DNA of 37,819 nt from Chlorobiota bacterium (GTDB lineage: Bacteria > Bacteroidota > Bacteroidia > Bacteroidales > VadinHA17). How positions within the stretch are numbered: the first letter of the stretch is position 1; every line of letters starts with the position of its first letter. A model generated the notes under the pieces. The model saw only the letters and a program-made list of their open reading frames with translations, did not search any database and was not told where the DNA came from. The DNA lies in contig JAADHC010000017.1 of assembly GCA_013152085.1 (NCBI GenBank), positions 1 to 37,819 of the forward strand, read 5' to 3'. Positions 17,333 to 25,435 of the stretch are shown here, one piece after another. A program made the position numbers and the translations under genes.

Positions 17333-18769
17333 CTAGTTTAAAACGATCTGTTTGCCCAGGTAAAATTCCACAATTTTTTGCCTGAACAGAAAATCATATT
17401 TATTGCGTGTAAGCGTAGCACGTGCATTGGCAAAGTTATTTTTTTCGATCAGGTAATCGGTGGCATTAAGTAACCCCAGGCTGTACTTTTTTTCCGTATC
17501 CTGAAAAGACCTTTTCGCCGACCGGAGTTGTTTTTTGGCAGCCACATAGTTTTTCGAAGCTACGGCAAGATCGCTGTAGGCCTGCTCCACTTCTTTACGT
17601 AATTGATTTTTTATGTTTTTTTCACTTAACCGGGCATTTTCGATGGATATTGCCGACCGCTTGATATTACTGCTAATCTGTTTATTATTCAGGATGGGTA
17701 TGGAGAGGGACAGCCGCACCGCCTGGCTGAGATTATCCCAAACCTGACTGGTAAAAGCATAGGGTTTGGCCGTAGTGATCATCCGGGTACGGTCATTCAA
17801 CACGATCTCTGTCGGATCCGAGGCCAGGTATCCCACCTGTTCGGCAGATGTTTCATACGTAACATCAAAAAGGTTGCGGGCATTTGAATATCCCGAGCTG
17901 AGGCTTGCATTCAATGAAATCCTGGGAAACAGTGCCCCTTTGGCAATCTTAAGGCCGAGTTCGGCACTTTTAACATTTAATGACGCACTCTCGATCTGTG
18001 GCTGGGTAAGCAATGCCTGCTGATACACCCATTCCGGTCCATTTGCCAGGAGAGTCATATCCAGGGTATCCGGAATCTCAGGCCGGATAATATCAAAATC
18101 AGTACGTACCGGTATTTCCATGATCTGCATAAGGTTTACCCTGGCCAGCCATACCTGGTTTTCGGCATTCACCTGCGAATATTGATCGGTAGCTAATTGT
18201 GATTGTAATTGCAACAGGTTCCCTTCGGGAAGCATTCCCGATTTTACCAGTTTTTCTGTTCTTTCGGTCTGCGCTTTGGTTGATATAACCTTGTTTTGTG
18301 CATTTTCAAGCTGCTCCCGGGCAAACAACACCTGCACATAAGCCAGGGTAACATTCAGGGTAATGTTTTTTTTGATTGCCTCGATATCCTTTTCGCCGGC
18401 ACGTATGTTCACCTCATTTTGCCGGATGGAGTTTTGATTTTGAAATCCGTTAAACAATGTGTAGTTGCTGGTAAAAGAAAAACTGTTACTGGCAAAATTC
18501 TGATTGTTGTACTGGTTCGTATAGGGATCCACCGACCGGCCGAAATTAAAACTTTGCGAAGCATTGGCATTTAATGCCGGGATACGCTGGGCGCGGGCCT
18601 GTTCCAGGCCGATCATGTTCTGTCGGTTAATCAGTATCTCCTGGTTTACCTGAATATTATTTACCAGGGCCGTGTCAATGCATGCTTCGAGTGACCATTT
18701 CTGTGCCTGTAAAGCATCAAAACGGAAAAATAATATTACCAATACCAGATAAATTATTGATTTCTTCAT
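17333..18769 (-). CDS. TolC-family outer-membrane efflux protein
   Basis: 478 residues. Signal peptide (MKKSIIYLVLVILFFRFDALQAQ) and then two similar alpha-helical/beta repeats typical of the outer-membrane efflux family: SLEACIDTALVNNIQVNQ opens the first and QALLTQPQIESASLNVKSAELG the second. The end, DYLIEKNNFANARATLTRNKY...FYLGKQI, is typical of the family. It is the first gene of the efflux operon and supplies the outer-membrane channel. A GGAATAAATA-N13-GTC promoter lies 41 bases upstream of its ATG, the same motif as before the ECF sigma operon. Confidence 0.93.
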   Translation of the reverse strand: MKKSIIYLVLVILFFRFDALQAQKWSLEACIDTALVNNIQVNQEILINRQNMIGLEQARAQRIPALNANASQSFNFGRSVDPYTNQYNNQNFASNSFSFTSNYTLFNGFQNQNSIRQNEVNIRAGEKDIEAIKKNITLNVTLAYVQVLFAREQLENAQNKVISTKAQTERTEKLVKSGMLPEGNLLQLQSQLATDQYSQVNAENQVWLARVNLMQIMEIPVRTDFDIIRPEIPDTLDMTLLANGPEWVYQQALLTQPQIESASLNVKSAELGLKIAKGALFPRISLNASLSSGYSNARNLFDVTYETSAEQVGYLASDPTEIVLNDRTRMITTAKPYAFTSQVWDNLSQAVRLSLSIPILNNKQISSNIKRSAISIENARLSEKNIKNQLRKEVEQAYSDLAVASKNYVAAKKQLRSAKRSFQDTEKKYSLGLLNATDYLIEKNNFANARATLTRNKYDFLFRQKIVEFYLGKQIVLN

Positions 18770-18809
18770 TTTTTATGACTTTTCAATTCTTCATTTTTGA
18801 TACACATCT

Positions 18810-18837
18810 TTGACAAACTCAAAGACTTATTTATTCC
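18810..18837 (-). promoter_or_regulatory. ECF-type promoter of the tolC-macA-macB operon
   Basis: Reading the minus strand: GGAATAA (18837-18831), exactly 16 bases, then GTCAA (18814-18810). The first ten bases GGAATAAATA are identical at the spy and sigma-operon promoters. ECF promoters typically pair a GGAAc -35 with a GTC-containing -10 at this spacing. Its -10 lies 41 bases before the tolC ATG. Confidence 0.7.
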
Positions 18838-18936
18838 TTGGCTTGCATTTTTTCAAGGGTATACAAATATTATGACAAAACGTCGTATATTTTATTTGGA
18901 ACAGATTTTGACCTGCCAGTGTAACAACAGAAATCG

Positions 18937-21183
18937 ATGATGACAGAAAAACAGATTAAAGAAAAACACGCTCTTGTGTGTGAATGGGTTACGCAACAGC
19001 AGATCAAAAGAGCCTTACGGTTGCTGGGTGAACTTGTTGCCGCGACTGAATTAAGCGATGTGATTATCACGCTCGAGAATCTGGAGTCGACGTACGAGAA
19101 CATGTTGAAATATACGCTGGAAGGCGTGGATGACCCCGAAAGGATGAAAGTTTATGATCATCTGCGAACCTCCATTCTTGAGCTAAACGAAGAGGTAAAA
19201 GCAATACTGTTATCACGTTTTTCCAGGAATCATGTTATCCTCAGGCAGGAAGAGATGCGTAGCAGGCACAGGATGCAGGTAAAACAGCAGATATCTTCGC
19301 TTAATGACCTCAGTTTTTACGATGAGATGAAAGAATCCCTGCAAGGGCAATACGGAATCACTTCTCCGGCGCCCGGACGGGAAGAATCACACAGACTCAT
19401 GATCAAAGAGATTTTCAACTATCTCTGGCTTACCGACAGGTACCGTGAGCCTGAAATGGAGCTGATAAATTACTCGCTTGACCACCAGGGATTTACCTGG
19501 TATGAAAGAGCCCTGTTTGTTAGCGCCATTACCCTGTCCCTGTTCCGGTATTTCGATGTAAGTAAATTTATTGCGTTACATAAATATTATCTGGATCAGG
19601 AAGATGAAGTAGCGGAACGCAGCTTTATCGGGCTGATTCTCGCCTTTTACCTGTACGATCAGCGGCTGTTCCTCTACCCTGAACTATTACAAATCATCGA
19701 AGGGTTAAAGGAACAAAAGAGGTTCTTTTCCGAGCTGGAGTCTGTGACCCTGCAAATCATCCGTGCCCGTGAAACCGAAAATATCTCACGCAAACTCAAA
19801 GAGGAGATTATCCCCGAAATACAACGCATGGGACCTGATCTGCAGGAAAAACTGAACCTGGACAAGCTTTTACCCGAAGATTTTACCGACGACAAAAATC
19901 CGGACTGGCAGAAAGTTTTCAAAGGTTCCGAAAGGCTGTATGAGAAGATGGAAGAGTTTTCACGGATGCAGATGGAAGGATCGGATGTGTTTATGTCTGC
20001 TTTTGCCCACCTGAAGAATTTCTCCTTTTTTGATGATATCGAGAACTGGTTTACGCCTTTTCTTCCCGAGAGTCCTGTTATTGAAGAATCCATGCAGGAT
20101 ACCGATCCGGACTTTAACCGGAAAATGTTTCTTGAAGGTCTGAGCAATACCGCATTTTTATGCAATTCGGATAAATATTCATTTTGTCTTAATCTGAAGA
20201 TCATGCCGCACGCCCAGAAAGAGATGATCCTGAAACTTTTTTCTGCAGAGCTTGAAGGGATGAAAGAGATGGAGGCCGACGAAGAGCTTGTCCGGCCCGA
20301 AAGTAAAACCAAGGCCATCTACGCGCAATATCTGCAGGATATGTACCGGTTTTTCAAACTCTACCGGTACCGGGATGCATTTGATGACATCTTTAATACG
20401 CCGCTGGATGTCTATAACCGGCAGTTCTTTAACAGGTTTGGAGATATTATCCCCATTCTTGAAAATATCGGAAATTACTTTTTCGAACACAATCAGTTTG
20501 AGGACAGCCTGGATATTTTTCTTCGACTGAACAAGATTTCCGAGAAACCATCCTATGAGATTCTTGAAAAAATCGGCTATGCTTATCAAAAACTCAAACA
20601 GTATGAGGATGCCTTATCCTTTTACCTCAGGGCAGAATTGTTTGACACCAACAAAAAATGGCTGAATAAAAAAATTGCTTTTTGTTACCGGAAGCTGGCA
20701 CAACCGGATAAAGCGCTTGAATATTACCGGCAGGCAGAACAAGCCGATCCTGAAAATTCCATTATCCGGACCGCCATCGGGCATTGTTATCTTGATAAAG
20801 GGGAATTTGAGACTGCGCTGAAATATTATTTCAAAGTAGAGTACGGCAAACCGGACGATGTCCGTATCCTGAGGCCCATTGCCTGGTGCTATTTTGCCCT
20901 GAACAAACAGGGAAAAGCGGAAAAATACTATACAAAAATCCTGGAGTCAGATGCTACCGGGCACGATTATCTGAATGCCGGCCATGTTGCATGGTGCCGT
21001 GGTGACAAGAGACAGGCTATACATTTTTACCGGGAAGCCATCCGGTACGGGTTTGAAGATTTTGCACATTTCCTGCGCACTTTCCGCGCCGACCAATCCT
21101 ACCTGCTGACAAACGGTATTGACCCGACGGATATTCCCCTGATGCTGGATTACCTGGAATATACCCTACAAAAGAACAGGTGA
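18937..21183 (+). CDS. Tetratricopeptide-repeat protein, large, unknown function
   Basis: 748 residues, no signal peptide or membrane segment, so cytoplasmic. Residues about 1-480 are helical, acidic and of no family I know by name; residues about 508-715 hold five to six TPR units (for example ILEKIGYAYQKLKQYEDALS, AIGHCYLDKGEFETALKYYF, LNAGHVAWCRGDKRQAIHFY). TPR arrays mediate protein contacts. Two ATGs are adjacent at 18937 and 18940; either may be used. It is divergent from the efflux operon, with 167 bases between the two starts, and ends at a strong hairpin terminator shared with spy. The neighbours do not define its role. Confidence 0.85.
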   Translation: MMTEKQIKEKHALVCEWVTQQQIKRALRLLGELVAATELSDVIITLENLESTYENMLKYTLEGVDDPERMKVYDHLRTSILELNEEVKAILLSRFSRNHVILRQEEMRSRHRMQVKQQISSLNDLSFYDEMKESLQGQYGITSPAPGREESHRLMIKEIFNYLWLTDRYREPEMELINYSLDHQGFTWYERALFVSAITLSLFRYFDVSKFIALHKYYLDQEDEVAERSFIGLILAFYLYDQRLFLYPELLQIIEGLKEQKRFFSELESVTLQIIRARETENISRKLKEEIIPEIQRMGPDLQEKLNLDKLLPEDFTDDKNPDWQKVFKGSERLYEKMEEFSRMQMEGSDVFMSAFAHLKNFSFFDDIENWFTPFLPESPVIEESMQDTDPDFNRKMFLEGLSNTAFLCNSDKYSFCLNLKIMPHAQKEMILKLFSAELEGMKEMEADEELVRPESKTKAIYAQYLQDMYRFFKLYRYRDAFDDIFNTPLDVYNRQFFNRFGDIIPILENIGNYFFEHNQFEDSLDIFLRLNKISEKPSYEILEKIGYAYQKLKQYEDALSFYLRAELFDTNKKWLNKKIAFCYRKLAQPDKALEYYRQAEQADPENSIIRTAIGHCYLDKGEFETALKYYFKVEYGKPDDVRILRPIAWCYFALNKQGKAEKYYTKILESDATGHDYLNAGHVAWCRGDKRQAIHFYREAIRYGFEDFAHFLRTFRADQSYLLTNGIDPTDIPLMLDYLEYTLQKNR

Positions 21184-21205
21184 TTTACGGATGTGCAATA
21201 AGAAA

Positions 21206-21237
21206 AAAGAGGCCGTCACAAAAGTAACGGCCTCTTT
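21206..21237. terminator. Bidirectional intrinsic terminator between TPR gene and spy
   Basis: The 8-bp perfect stem GAGGCCGT/ACGGCCTC (21209-21216 with 21227-21234) is extended by three A-T pairs. On the minus strand a run of six T follows, making it strong for spy; on the plus strand only TTT follows, so it is weaker for the TPR gene. Confidence 0.85.
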
Positions 21238-21270
21238 CCTGCGAATTAACCTATCCTGCTACGCCAAATC

Positions 21271-21837
21271 TTATTTCATGTTCATCCGTCCCCAACCGGG
21301 ATGCATGCCTTTTTGTGCATACCCGCGGGAGCCAAGTCCTTTATGCATACCATACATTCCTCTGCAGTTTCCGGAATTTCCCTTCATACCGACTTTTCGT
21401 CCTGTATGGGAATCGAGGATCAACCTTTGGTCTTCGGTAAGCAGATCCCTGAATTTCAGTCTGAAATCAGCACCTGATTTCATAATTTTGTTCAACACCT
21501 TCGTCTGTTCATCAATATTGTTGTTGATCGCTTTCTGATCCGTTTTTTCCGCGGTAACCAGTGTCCGGTATTGTGCTTTAAGTTCGGCCATTTTGTTTTT
21601 CAACGGCAGCACCTCTTTCAAATGTGCAATACGCAACTCTTTGACCTGTTCTTGTTGTGCTTCGGTAAGATCAAGCATTCCGGCCATACGCATACCGGGT
21701 TGAAATCCGGCTACCTGGCCCGGTTCCGGAGCCTTCCGGTTTGCGGGTCCCGGTCCCGGTTGTCCGGATGCCATAATTCCTGTCAATAATAAAGCGGTAA
21801 AAAGTATTCCTGCTGATTTGATTTTTCCTGTTTTCAT
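21271..21837 (-). CDS. Spy/CpxP-like periplasmic protein (LTXXQ family)
   Basis: 188 residues with the start at 21837 (MKTGKIKSAGILFTALLL), which gives a clean signal peptide; the frame also has an ATG at 21861, but that would add eight residues before the signal. The two family motifs are present: LTEAQQEQV and LLTEDQRLIL, within an all-helical mature region. Spy-family proteins are ATP-independent periplasmic chaperones or metal sensors. The Met/His/Gly-rich tail (GNCRGMYGMHKGLG ... MHPGWGRMNMK) could bind metal. It is transcribed alone, has an ECF-type promoter 44 bases upstream and ends at an intrinsic terminator, and lies just downstream of the ECF sigma operon. Confidence 0.88.
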   Translation of the reverse strand: MKTGKIKSAGILFTALLLTGIMASGQPGPGPANRKAPEPGQVAGFQPGMRMAGMLDLTEAQQEQVKELRIAHLKEVLPLKNKMAELKAQYRTLVTAEKTDQKAINNNIDEQTKVLNKIMKSGADFRLKFRDLLTEDQRLILDSHTGRKVGMKGNSGNCRGMYGMHKGLGSRGYAQKGMHPGWGRMNMK

Positions 21838-21880
21838 TTTATTTATTTTTAAGTTTAACATTCTGTTTGTGTTTTCTATT

Positions 21881-21908
21881 TAGACAGGCAAAAAGCAGTA
21901 TTTATTCC
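21881..21908 (-). promoter_or_regulatory. ECF-type promoter of spy
   Basis: Minus strand: GGAATAA (21908-21902), 16 bases, GTCTA (21885-21881). It shares the ten bases GGAATAAATA and exact spacing with the sites before the sigma operon and tolC. It is 44 bases before the chosen spy ATG. Confidence 0.72.
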
Positions 21909-22065
21909 AGGAAACAACATAATGTTGATATTCAACACGTTTTAACTATCGTAAACATTTTCTTAATGCCGGTTCATTGCGATGACCCCGAGCAAAGCGA
22001 AGGGATTCGCGCGGTAGCGAAGGTAGCGGAGTTCTTTCTCCAACCCTTCCCGGGTATTTTCTCAA

Positions 22066-22141
22066 CACCTGACTGCCGTCAGGCAGGCTGTCAGGTCTTT
22101 CGGGCGCTGACAGGTTGAGGCAAACAGTAAGACCTGACAGC
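22066..22141. repeat. Structured palindromic intergenic element
   Basis: A perfect 13-bp inverted repeat, GCTGTCAGGTCTT (22087-22099) and its complement (22129-22141), encloses 29 bases. A second hairpin, CTGCC-GTCA-GGCAG (22073-22086), abuts it. There is no T-run on either side, so it is not an ordinary terminator. CTGACAGGT-type palindromes are common interspersed repeats in Bacteroidota (from memory). It sits just past the 3' end of the anchored Spy-like gene. Confidence 0.7.
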
Positions 22142-22151
22142 ATCAACCGAA

Positions 22152-22607
22152 CTATGGCCACTGTCCGGGGTGTGGTTGTCTGTTGTTGGGGTTTCCTCCC
22201 TGTTTTCCATGGCTACGGCTTCCGGGATGGCGGTTACCGGGACGATTCTGCCGGTATTTCCTGTGTTCCGTCCGCGTCATATTTTCCAGCCGGTCAATCT
22301 GCTCTTTGGTAAGCAGCGGATATAGTTCTTTCCGGTACTCCTTCATCAGCGAAATAAAATCTTTTCTGTATGCTTTCCGGAGACTGTCGTTTTTAAGGGC
22401 AAAAGCATTGATCACCGGTTCAATCTCCTGCTGCTGTTCCGGAGTCGGCTGAATCACATGAAGCGTTACCTTTTTAAAGCCTTCCCTGGAACCAAACGAC
22501 CTGAATTTCCTGATCTGGGCATTCCGTAACTGAACAGAAATCAGCATGCCCAGGGCAATCCCGATAATCAGGGTTCCTGATAATATGAGTATGGACCGGG
22601 TTTTCAT
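22152..22607 (-). CDS. Membrane-anchored Spy/CnrX-like periplasmic sensor protein
   Basis: 151 residues. A single N-terminal helix (ILILSGTLIIGIALGMLISV) without a good cleavage site suggests an inner-membrane anchor with the rest in the periplasm. The helical part (LHVIQPTPEQQQEIEPVINA ... YPLLTKEQIDRLENM) fits the Spy/CpxP/CnrX heavy-metal-resistance fold. The tail is rich in His, Arg, Gln and Gly (NRHPGSRSHGKQGG). Third in an operon after an ECF sigma factor and a membrane anti-sigma-like protein, it occupies the place CnrX has in the CnrYXH system, where the periplasmic sensor holds or releases the anti-sigma factor. The sensing role is inferred from position and fold only. Confidence 0.75.
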   Translation of the reverse strand: MKTRSILILSGTLIIGIALGMLISVQLRNAQIRKFRSFGSREGFKKVTLHVIQPTPEQQQEIEPVINAFALKNDSLRKAYRKDFISLMKEYRKELYPLLTKEQIDRLENMTRTEHRKYRQNRPGNRHPGSRSHGKQGGNPNNRQPHPGQWP

Positions 22608-22622
22608 AATACGTTTTTTTAA

Positions 22623-23042
22623 TTATTCTTCTTCATAAAGTAAATAGCTGACCAGATTATCATCCGACATCGGCTGCACACCAAAGACCGATTCTTTTGA
22701 GAGTGATCCATGTGTCAGGTATATGCTGAGGAGCAGCAGGATAATGGCTGCCACACCGGTAAGGACAAGACGTTTGAAAAAGGTATAGAGCTGACCTGAA
22801 AAATCAACTTCAATGATCTTTCCTGTTTTGCCCGGGATCCGGTTCATTACCCTTTCGGCAAATCCCGGACGGAATGAAAATGAAACTTCACCGAAATCTT
22901 TCATTAACTTTTCGATTTCCGCTTTTTGGGCACGCAGATCGGCATTTTCGCGAAGTGCTTTTTCAAGCACGGTTTTTTCCTGTTCGCCGAGCCGGCGATG
23001 GAAAGATTCGTGAAGAAGTTCGGTAATTGCTTTTGTATTCAT
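22623..23042 (-). CDS. Membrane anti-sigma factor-like protein
   Basis: 139 residues. The N-terminal half is soluble and helical (ELLHESFHRRLGEQEKTVLEKALREN, about 8-35), suited to gripping a sigma factor. One membrane helix follows at about 90-110 (LVLTGVAAIILLLLSIYLTHG) and then a short periplasmic tail ending in LVSYLLYEEE. No zinc-binding HxxxCxxC is present. It begins two bases after the ECF sigma stop, the usual place for the cognate anti-sigma factor. I do not recognise a named family; the role is inferred from position and topology. Confidence 0.72.
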   Translation of the reverse strand: MNTKAITELLHESFHRRLGEQEKTVLEKALRENADLRAQKAEIEKLMKDFGEVSFSFRPGFAERVMNRIPGKTGKIIEVDFSGQLYTFFKRLVLTGVAAIILLLLSIYLTHGSLSKESVFGVQPMSDDNLVSYLLYEEE

Positions 23043-23044
23043 GG

Positions 23045-23599
23045 CTAAAAAGTTACGTTGTCAAGCACTTTTCTTAACTGTTTCTGGGCGCGGGTCAGTC
23101 TTGACAGGACGGTACCCAGCGGAATTTCCAGAATTTCAGCGGTTTCTTTGGTATCATACCCTTCGATCATCCGCAATACGACGACACTTCTGAATTTCGG
23201 TTCGAGGGTCTCCAGTGCTTTGTGTACCGTCTCATGAGCATCGGCTTTTCCCGGTTCATCCTCTCCCGCCATCATATCTTCCACCTGGTAGTCGGTGCCT
23301 TGCCAGCCGGTAATATCCACCACTTTTTTACGCTTTTTCAGTTCATTCAGCGATAAATTTATGGCAATACGCACCAGATATGTACCCAGGGCCGCATCAC
23401 CACGGAACTTATCCATGGCATGATAAAACCGTATAAACACTTCCTGACCCACATCATCCGCTTCGGGAACGTTTCCCAGCATACCTATTACTGTCCGTGC
23501 CACCAGCGATTCATAACGGCGCACCAGTCCGGCAAATGCCTGCTGGTCACCCTTTCGGGCCTGATTGATCAGTTCCAGGTCTTCAGGTTTCCGTTCCAC
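23045..23599 (-). CDS. ECF-type RNA polymerase sigma factor (efflux/Spy regulon)
   Basis: 184 residues. Region 2 is at about 22-90 (FAGLVRRYESLVARTVIGML, DDVGQEVFIRFYHAMDKFRG, VRIAINLSLNELKKRKK) and region 4 at about 125-180 (PKFRSVVVLRMIEGYDTKET, AEILEIPLGTVLSRLTRAQK). It has no extra domains, as normal for ECF sigma factors. It heads an operon with an anti-sigma-like protein and an anchored Spy-like sensor. The same promoter motif precedes its own gene, spy and the tolC operon, so it is probably autoregulated and controls both. A second housekeeping-type -7 element further upstream would give basal expression. Confidence 0.93.
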   Translation of the reverse strand: MERKPEDLELINQARKGDQQAFAGLVRRYESLVARTVIGMLGNVPEADDVGQEVFIRFYHAMDKFRGDAALGTYLVRIAINLSLNELKKRKKVVDITGWQGTDYQVEDMMAGEDEPGKADAHETVHKALETLEPKFRSVVVLRMIEGYDTKETAEILEIPLGTVLSRLTRAQKQLRKVLDNVTF

Positions 23600-23615
23600 C
23601 GTTTTATTTATCTGT

Positions 23616-23643
23616 TGGACATCACTTTCGTGATATTTATTCC
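23616..23643 (-). promoter_or_regulatory. ECF-type autoregulatory promoter of the sigma operon
   Basis: Minus strand: GGAATAA (23643-23637), 16 bases, GTCCA (23620-23616), 17 bases before the sigma ATG. It matches the spy and tolC sites in the first ten bases and in spacing. Confidence 0.7.
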
Positions 23644-23690
23644 CGTCACGGAAATTTTTTATTCCTGCTTAAAATACTTTATTTTATATT

Positions 23691-23698
23691 CAAAGATA
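23691..23698 (-). promoter_or_regulatory. Candidate housekeeping -7 element upstream of the sigma operon
   Basis: The minus strand reads TATCTTTG, a full match to the Bacteroidota TAnnTTTG element, about 92 bases before the sigma ATG. No TTG is seen at the expected -33 distance, so confidence is moderate. Confidence 0.4.
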
Positions 23699-23711
23699 AT
23701 CATCATTCACA

Positions 23712-24305
23712 ATGTACCTGAGACAACGGAAAGAAATTATGGATGAGATCAGTACCTGCACGCGGTGCAAGCTGCATAATACCCGGATAACCCCGGTACT
23801 GCCCTGCGGGAATCCGGAAAGCCGGATAATGGTGATTGCCCAATCGCCGGGAGAAACGGAAAACCGGAACGGGGTTATGTTTACCGGGCCTTCGGGAAAA
23901 TTGTTTTACGAACTGCTGGAAGAGACGGGAATTGACCGGAATGACCTGTATCTGACCAACCTGATCAAATGTATGTTACCCGGGGCCCGGCGTCCACATC
24001 ACGGGGAGATTCATTCCTGCACCCCTTTCCTTGATCTTGAGGCAGAACTGTTACATCCGTTGCTTCAGGTTCCGCTGGGGTTTCATGCCACACGATACCT
24101 GTTGAAGAAATACCGGCTGCCGGTCCCTGACCGGAAATCGGTTAAACATCTTTTCGGTCTGGTTCTTCGAAAAGATAAAACCATTATTTTCCCGTTACGC
24201 CATCCCACCGCCCTGCTCTTTAACCCTGCAAAAAAAGGGATCATGTTAACAAATTACCACCGCCTGCATGAGCTGATCAGTAAAATGAAAAACGGTCAGT
24301 TATAA
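23712..24305 (+). CDS. Family 4-type uracil-DNA glycosylase (iron-sulfur)
   Basis: 197 residues. Four cysteines, C16 and C19 (CTRC), C87 (LIKCMLP) and C103 (HSCTPF), match the iron-sulfur cluster ligands of family 4 uracil-DNA glycosylases (C-x2-C ... C-x15-C). The catalytic loop reads IAQSPGETENRNGVMFTGPS, close to the GEAPG-type motif, with Ser in place of Ala. The HPT of PLRHPTALLF is the C-terminal motif, which is more often HPS. It removes uracil from DNA to start base-excision repair. The start may instead be the ATG at 23739, nine residues later; both keep all ligands. It is divergent from the ECF operon. Confidence 0.88.
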   Translation: MYLRQRKEIMDEISTCTRCKLHNTRITPVLPCGNPESRIMVIAQSPGETENRNGVMFTGPSGKLFYELLEETGIDRNDLYLTNLIKCMLPGARRPHHGEIHSCTPFLDLEAELLHPLLQVPLGFHATRYLLKKYRLPVPDRKSVKHLFGLVLRKDKTIIFPLRHPTALLFNPAKKGIMLTNYHRLHELISKMKNGQL

Positions 24306-24440
24306 TAAATAGTTTTAGTTAAAGTTTAAAGGTGCAGGGAAGACAGATCATCAGATGATTTTTATGTAAAATCAAAACGAAATTATATTATTTTATCCTT
24401 AAATGACGATACCGGTAATGATCAGATAAGATGGATTTAT

Positions 24441-24448
24441 TAAGTTTG
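24441..24448 (+). promoter_or_regulatory. Candidate -7 promoter element for the phosphoesterase gene
   Basis: TAAGTTTG is a full match to TAnnTTTG, 32 bases before the ATG at 24481. No clear TTG at -33 was found. Confidence 0.45.
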
Positions 24449-24480
24449 TAAAAACAATCCTTTAACCAGATTCAAAAACC

Positions 24481-25401
24481 ATGAAAAAGAACCAAACCTT
24501 TATCTTAGTTGCCACCCTGCTTACTTTCATCACTTTTTCTTCCTGTCACAACCAACAACCCGCACAGCCGGACAACAGCTTTACGTTTGCATTTCTCACC
24601 GACATTCACATCCAGCCCGAGATGCATGCGGTCGAGGGGTTCAGACAGGCCATCGACGCCGTGAACAAACTCCGTCCCGACTTTGTCATCACCGGGGGCG
24701 ACCTGGTCAGGGATGCCCTGGGACAAACCCGGGGACGGGCCGATTCGCTATATCAGCTATATAAGGAAGAAACTTCAAGGTTTACGATGCCGGTATATAA
24801 TACCATGGGAAATCATGAAGTATTCGGTTGGTATCTGAAACACGGTGTATCACCCGAAACTCCGGATTTCGGTAAAAAAATGTTCGAAAAGAACCTTGGA
24901 AAACGTTATTATAGCTTTGAACATAAAGGATGGAAATTTTTCATTCTCGATGACATTGATTCTCTCGACCAGGCTTACTACGGCCATATCTCGGCAGACC
25001 AGATTTCGTGGCTTACCGGGGAACTTGCCAAAACGGATACGCTGATGCCCCTGGTTGTGGTGGCACACATCCCCTTCATCACCGCACAGGCACAATTCCA
25101 TAACGGGGGTCTTGCTGCAAACAGCCGCGGAGGTGTTATTGAAAATGGCCGTGAAGTCCTTGATCTCTTCAACCATCATAATCTGAAACTTGTATTGCAG
25201 GGGCATCTTCACATCTATGAAGATATTTTCACCCACAACAAACATTTCATCACCGGCGGAGCTGTCTGTGGCGGATGGTGGAGCGGTCCCCATGACGGGA
25301 CACAGGAGGGATTCCTGCTGGTCAAGGCACAAGGGGATTCAGTCTCAGCCCAATATATCGACGATGGCTGGGAGCCTGTAAAAGCGCCTGCCGTCGAATA
25401 A
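24481..25401 (+). CDS. Calcineurin-like metallophosphoesterase lipoprotein
   Basis: 306 residues. A lipoprotein signal ends at C22 (ITFSSC). The five metallophosphoesterase blocks are all present: D41-x-H43 (LTDIHIQ), GGD at 72-74, GNHE at 110-113, H196 (VVAHIPF) and GHLH at 241-244, which together bind two metal ions. It is therefore expected to hydrolyse a phosphate ester outside the inner membrane; the substrate cannot be named. The next gene, a transporter, starts 34 bases downstream, so the two may be co-transcribed. Confidence 0.9.
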   Translation: MKKNQTFILVATLLTFITFSSCHNQQPAQPDNSFTFAFLTDIHIQPEMHAVEGFRQAIDAVNKLRPDFVITGGDLVRDALGQTRGRADSLYQLYKEETSRFTMPVYNTMGNHEVFGWYLKHGVSPETPDFGKKMFEKNLGKRYYSFEHKGWKFFILDDIDSLDQAYYGHISADQISWLTGELAKTDTLMPLVVVAHIPFITAQAQFHNGGLAANSRGGVIENGREVLDLFNHHNLKLVLQGHLHIYEDIFTHNKHFITGGAVCGGWWSGPHDGTQEGFLLVKAQGDSVSAQYIDDGWEPVKAPAVE

Positions 25402-25435
25402 TTTTTCCTTACATTTACAGGGGAAAATAATTACC

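Noticed and set aside
19674-20318. 214-codon minus-strand frame
   Set aside because: Antisense to the TPR protein; Ser-rich translation is a mirror of its acidic codons.
22087-22141. The 13-bp inverted repeat as a terminator of the sigma operon
   Set aside because: No T-run follows on the minus strand and the loop is long (29 bases).
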